From an uncultured Clostridia bacterium (GTDB lineage Bacteria; Bacillota; Clostridia; Christensenellales; UBA1242), in contig CAKVFH010000006.1 of assembly GCA_934746515.1 (NCBI GenBank), positions 1 to 64,000 on the forward strand: a stretch of 64,000 nucleotides of DNA. The letters run 5' to 3'. Position 1 is the first letter of the stretch, and every line of letters begins with the position of its first letter. Below the pieces are notes generated by a model that ran no database searches, was not told where the DNA came from, and saw nothing but the letters and a program-made list of their open reading frames with translations. The position numbers were made by a program, and so were the translations under genes. Shown here one piece after another: positions 60,424-64,000 of the stretch.

Positions 60424-61401
60424 ATGAAAAGAAATTTTTACAAATTATTCCTATGTTTTGTTCTTGCGGTTGTTTTGCCGTTTTCTTTTGTTGGTTGCAA
60501 AAAGTCAAGTAAGGGCGATGGAAACAATAGTGAAAATAGCAATAATGGCGGAAATAATCAGAATCCGCAAGAAGAAAGTTATGTTTTAAACGACACAGAA
60601 ATAACAAAAATTGTTGGGAAACTTTCAGACGCGAATGATGAATTTATCACCAGTTTAAATGCTGCAAATTTGCTTAAACCAAATGATTATCCAGAGAAAA
60701 TGGGCGATAAAACATATCCAGTTTTAAACTATGCTTATTATCCATCAATTTTTTATAGCGCATATAGTGCGGGAATAAAAAAAGATAAAACTTATGCCTA
60801 TATAAATGATGTGAGAAAGAAATATTTGGAAGTAAAAACAAACGAAAATAATGACAAAATTTTCATTAAAATTGCTACAAATGATTCAGGAAATTTCGTT
60901 TATTTTAATTATGAAATAACAACCAATGAAGGCGAAATTGATTCAGTTTCAATAGCTTTTTTGGAGACAAAAGACTCAGAGGGAAAACGTATTTCATTTT
61001 CACAAAGTTTTCTTGACTATAAAAACAAAATTTTGGAAACAAGTTTTGGCCTAATTAGTGAATTTTCAAGTACGAATGAACAATTTTTTAAAAATAACTT
61101 TACAAAAGATAAATTTGCATTGATTCCAGAAAATTCTTGGGGATATAGTTTCTATCAAAAACTTGAATTTGGTGGAACAAAAAATCACAAATGGAACACA
61201 GAAAATATGCCATCAAATTCAGACTTTTTGGCTAGCTTTGACAAGTTTGAGTTTTTGGATGCTTTCGATAAAAATAATGAATACAAAAATCTTTCTAACG
61301 ACAAACTAACAACAATTACTAATGATATTTTCAGCTATGTTGATATACAAGGAAAGATTGTTTATAGTAAAGAATATTTTACATTTGAAAAAGCGAATTA
61401 A
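60424..61401 (+). CDS. Putative lipoprotein, unknown function
   Basis: 325 residues from the ATG at 60424. Signal peptide with KR at the start, hydrophobic LFLCFVLAVVLPF and a lipobox-like SFVGCKK (Cys ~25), then a Gly/Asn-rich linker (GNNSENSNNGGNNQ). The body is not recognised. Thirteen bases before the LRR lipoprotein, which has the same leader style (VSCKKDGG), so the two are probably made and exported together. Confidence 0.8.
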   Translation: MKRNFYKLFLCFVLAVVLPFSFVGCKKSSKGDGNNSENSNNGGNNQNPQEESYVLNDTEITKIVGKLSDANDEFITSLNAANLLKPNDYPEKMGDKTYPVLNYAYYPSIFYSAYSAGIKKDKTYAYINDVRKKYLEVKTNENNDKIFIKIATNDSGNFVYFNYEITTNEGEIDSVSIAFLETKDSEGKRISFSQSFLDYKNKILETSFGLISEFSSTNEQFFKNNFTKDKFALIPENSWGYSFYQKLEFGGTKNHKWNTENMPSNSDFLASFDKFEFLDAFDKNNEYKNLSNDKLTTITNDIFSYVDIQGKIVYSKEYFTFEKAN

Positions 61402-61413
61402 GGAGTAATTTCG

Positions 61414-63744
61414 ATGAAAAAATTTAAAAATTTATTGTATTTGTTGCTAATTTTGCCACTTTGTTTTGTTTTTGTATCTTGCAAAAAAGACGGTGGCAGT
61501 GGTGGCGATAAAGGTGGAAATGTAACACCGCCAGATAACAATCCTACTGTGCCAACACAGACCTATTCGGTTTCGTATGACTATAACTTACCGGAAGGAT
61601 ATGATTTTATTTTGAATGATTTTACTGCTAGTAATATTGAAGTTGGCAAGTCAACAAAACTTGCACTTGTGCCAGACTCAAAACTCAGTCCTTACTTTTT
61701 GGGTTGGAGCAGAGAAGGTTCAACCGAAATCTTGACAGATGACATTACAAGCAATTCATCAACAGAAATTAAGCTTCAAGGAAATTGGGATGAAGAAAAA
61801 ATAAAAACTTATTATTATAGCGACGGATTTGTGTTTGCTGTTAGTGGTAGTGAAATTGCTATTTCAAGTTATGATGGATTAAGTGAAACTGTCATTATTC
61901 CAAAGTATGTTACAATTGATGGGGTTGATTATTCGGTAACAGAAATTTGCGATTCAGTTTTTAAAGATAAAAACATCAGCAAAGTTATTTTAAATTGTGG
62001 TGATGTTATTATTGATAACTATGCTTTTTATGGAACAAAGATTTCAACTTTTGATTTTTCAAAGGTTAGTTCAATTGGTGAGAATGCGTTTAGAAAAACT
62101 GCATTAACATCTGTGAATCTTTCTAATGGTTTGGTTAGTGTGGGAAAATATGCTTTTGCTGATTGCGAAAATTTGACCGCTTTTGATTTTAATGATGCTG
62201 GTTTTGATATTCCAAGTGGACTTTTTAGTGGCTGCACAAAACTTTCTTTAATTCAGAAAGCAGACAATTTGACTTCGATTGGAAGCTATGCTTTTTCAAA
62301 TTGCTCATCTCTTACAAATATTGATTTTATTGGCGATAAAGTTAATTATATTTATGAATATGCTTTTGAAAATTGCTCAAATGCTTTGACTGCAACAATT
62401 CCTGAAAAGGTTATTCATGTTTATGGACATTTGTTTGACGGATGTGATAAATTGCAGGCTCTCACAATCAGCAAACTTTATGTTACTTCTTCAAATACTG
62501 GTGCTGACAAATTGCTGAACCATATTGGTGGCACTGATTCGCTTGGCAATTCACTAAAAACTATTACTATGGTTGGTAATTCAACTTCAAGGCTGCCACA
62601 AAATTATTTTGACGGACTTGCTGCGCTTGAAACTTTTGTTATGTGTGACTCTATTATGCATGTGGAAAATTATGCATTTAGAGAATGTGCTAATCTTAAA
62701 AATATCACACTTTCGAACAATATAAGTCTTGATGATTTTTCATATTATGCTTTTTATGGAACAAAGTTTTTGAATGAAATGACAGAACCATTTATTTATA
62801 AAGATAATATTATTTATGTCCCAAACAATATTTCAGCTGAATATGAAATTCCTGCAAATGTTGTTAAAATTTGCAGTAGTGCATTCCAAGGCAATAGCTC
62901 GCTCCAAAAAATTACTATTTCTGAAAATATTGCAACAATTGGAAGTGGTGCATTTGCTGATTGCGCAAATTTAACTCAAGTTGTGTTTAAAGATAATTCA
63001 AATCTTACAAAAATTGAATCAAGACTATTTTATAATTGCATGAAACTTGAAAGTATCAATCTTGAAAAACTGTCAGCACTCACAAAAATTGGTGATGAAG
63101 CATTTTACGGTGTTAAAATTTCTAGGTTTGTTATGCCAGCATCAGTAACTGAACTGGGTGTGTCTGTTTTCAGACAAGCCAAGATTGCAGAGATTGCAAT
63201 TTCTGGATCATCAGAAGTTTTCAGCACTGATAATGGAGTTTTATATAAAACTGAAGGCAGTGAAAAAACTCTTGTGCTGTATCCACTTTCAAAAACTGGA
63301 ACATTGTTTGTTTGTCCTAGCGATGTGACAAAAGTTGCGGCTTATGCTTTTGCTGATGTAAAAAATCTCAATATCTATTTCACAAACTCAAGCATGGTTT
63401 GGGAAGGGTCTGAAGATTCACATGGTGAGACTGTTTATCGCTCATTCTTTAATGCTGAAAATATCAGTATTTTTAGTGAACAACAATCTTTCACAACCGA
63501 AGAAGCCAATGTTCAAAATATTTACTATTTAGTTTCAAGCAAAATTTCTTATGATCAAAAATCAAATTCAATTTCAATTGATGCTGATTTTGAAATGACA
63601 CATCAATATAATTTTGTTAAGTTTCAAGATAGTGCAACAGGTAAAATTTGCGTTGCATATTTTGAACTTAAAACCAATTCAGAAAATGTTGTTTCTGTTG
63701 TAGAAAACTCTCTTAAGGTGTTTGAAACAGATTTGTTAAGCTAA
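61414..63744 (+). CDS. BspA-type leucine-rich-repeat surface lipoprotein
   Basis: 776 residues. Lipoprotein signal LLLILPLCFVFVSCKK (Cys ~23) with a Gly/Pro linker; an InlB B-repeat-like domain (~50-125, FLGWSREGS); then many LRR_5 (BspA/TpLRR) repeats of ~23 residues marked by SIGENAF, SVGKYAF, SIGSYAF, TIGSGAF and KIGDEAF. The end (~650-776) is non-repeat. Such proteins mediate adhesion in gut and oral bacteria. GGAG precedes the ATG. Confidence 0.9.
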   Translation: MKKFKNLLYLLLILPLCFVFVSCKKDGGSGGDKGGNVTPPDNNPTVPTQTYSVSYDYNLPEGYDFILNDFTASNIEVGKSTKLALVPDSKLSPYFLGWSREGSTEILTDDITSNSSTEIKLQGNWDEEKIKTYYYSDGFVFAVSGSEIAISSYDGLSETVIIPKYVTIDGVDYSVTEICDSVFKDKNISKVILNCGDVIIDNYAFYGTKISTFDFSKVSSIGENAFRKTALTSVNLSNGLVSVGKYAFADCENLTAFDFNDAGFDIPSGLFSGCTKLSLIQKADNLTSIGSYAFSNCSSLTNIDFIGDKVNYIYEYAFENCSNALTATIPEKVIHVYGHLFDGCDKLQALTISKLYVTSSNTGADKLLNHIGGTDSLGNSLKTITMVGNSTSRLPQNYFDGLAALETFVMCDSIMHVENYAFRECANLKNITLSNNISLDDFSYYAFYGTKFLNEMTEPFIYKDNIIYVPNNISAEYEIPANVVKICSSAFQGNSSLQKITISENIATIGSGAFADCANLTQVVFKDNSNLTKIESRLFYNCMKLESINLEKLSALTKIGDEAFYGVKISRFVMPASVTELGVSVFRQAKIAEIAISGSSEVFSTDNGVLYKTEGSEKTLVLYPLSKTGTLFVCPSDVTKVAAYAFADVKNLNIYFTNSSMVWEGSEDSHGETVYRSFFNAENISIFSEQQSFTTEEANVQNIYYLVSSKISYDQKSNSISIDADFEMTHQYNFVKFQDSATGKICVAYFELKTNSENVVSVVENSLKVFETDLLS

Positions 63745-63767
63745 AAATAAGTTTTTTAAATTAAAAT

Positions 63768-63803
63768 AAAAAGACAGGTTAAAAAAATAATCTGTCTTTT
63801 TTT
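63768..63803 (+). terminator. Terminator after the LRR gene
   Basis: AAAAGACAG (63769-63777) pairs with CTGTCTTTT (63792-63800), followed by further T residues. Confidence 0.85.
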
Positions 63804-63902
63804 GTGAAAAATAAAGGGAATAGAAAAAAAATTTCGAATTTATATAGTGTATGTAAATTTAGAAAAAATTATACATAAATTTACTTTTTTTTAGGAGCAG
63901 GG

Positions 63903-64000
63903 GTGGATAATAATTCTTTTAATGATTTTATTAACGAGATAATCCAGAAAAATGATATTGTTTCCGTTTGCTCGAAATATGTTAATTTGGAGCGCAAGGG
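63903..64000 (+). CDS. dnaG: DnaG primase (N-terminal fragment, cut by window end)
   Basis: The GTG at 63903 follows AGGAG (63893-63897) by 5 bases. The 32 codons present read like the DnaG start, with FINEIIQKNDIVSVCSKYV and LERKG just before the zinc-finger region. Makes RNA primers for replication. Position after recO and ppdK is that of the dnaG-sigA operon in Bacillota. Confidence 0.88.
   Translation, partial: MDNNSFNDFINEIIQKNDIVSVCSKYVNLERK

Noticed and set aside
1..64000. tRNA genes, rRNA genes, CRISPR arrays, insertion sequences and phage genes
   Set aside because: None was seen: no cloverleaf with a T-loop GTTCRA consensus in gaps, no regular repeat-spacer array, no transposase or integrase motifs.

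Overview
The window is a gene-dense, AT-rich stretch of a low-GC Gram-positive (Bacillota), most likely an uncultured, spore-forming member of the Clostridia. The evidence is the CtsR/McsA/McsB/ClpC stress operon, a T-box leader on pheST, spoVAC-spoVAD-spoVAE, yunB, yqfC-yqfD, the order ybeY-era-recO-ppdK-dnaG, and GGAGG-type ribosome binding sites before most genes. No tRNA or rRNA gene, insertion sequence, phage gene or CRISPR array was seen. Assignments rest on motif recognition and comparison with family sequences from memory; no database search was run.

Layout. 1-5400: end of a DegV gene, the CtsR-controlled protein-quality operon (ctsR, mcsA, mcsB, clpC) and hpf. 5430-10514: a degenerate ABC-type ATPase, then a co-oriented run of a small PucR-type HTH protein, nth, obgE, an HD hydrolase, yhbY and an S51 peptidase. 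10515-14280: T-box-controlled pheST. 14361-20000: a reverse-strand membrane protein, deoC, tsaE-tsaB-rimI, an alpha/beta hydrolase and a MurF whose substrate-binding N-terminal domain appears to be replaced by a membrane domain. 20205-25945: ddl, then a four-gene operon of a large acidic coiled-coil protein, a duplicated DUF1538 membrane protein and two PII-like proteins. 26026-34828: murG (reverse), an orphan HExxH metalloprotein, gyrB-gyrA and a membrane protein with Ig-like ectodomains.

34893-39227 is a sporulation section (spoVA genes, yunB) beside a reverse-strand Asn-rich lipoprotein. 39496-51498 holds iscS-thiI (tRNA thiolation), a convergent class A PBP, and miaB-mutS-mutL-ynbB. 51536-64000 is the conserved yqfC-yqfD-ybeY-era-recO-ppdK-dnaG region, interrupted by an acyltransferase, a zinc-ribbon protein, a lipoprotein and a BspA-type leucine-rich-repeat lipoprotein; dnaG runs off the end.

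Most worth following up: the acidic coiled-coil/DUF1538/PII/PII operon as a possible undescribed signal-gated membrane system; McsB with several active-site substitutions beside a shortened McsA; the membrane-anchored MurF; and a set of genes (yunB, yqfC, iscS, possibly murG) whose promoter -10 boxes lie 5-6 bases before the start codon with no ribosome binding site, predicting leaderless mRNAs. The yqfC start codon also sits inside the upstream gene's terminator hairpin.
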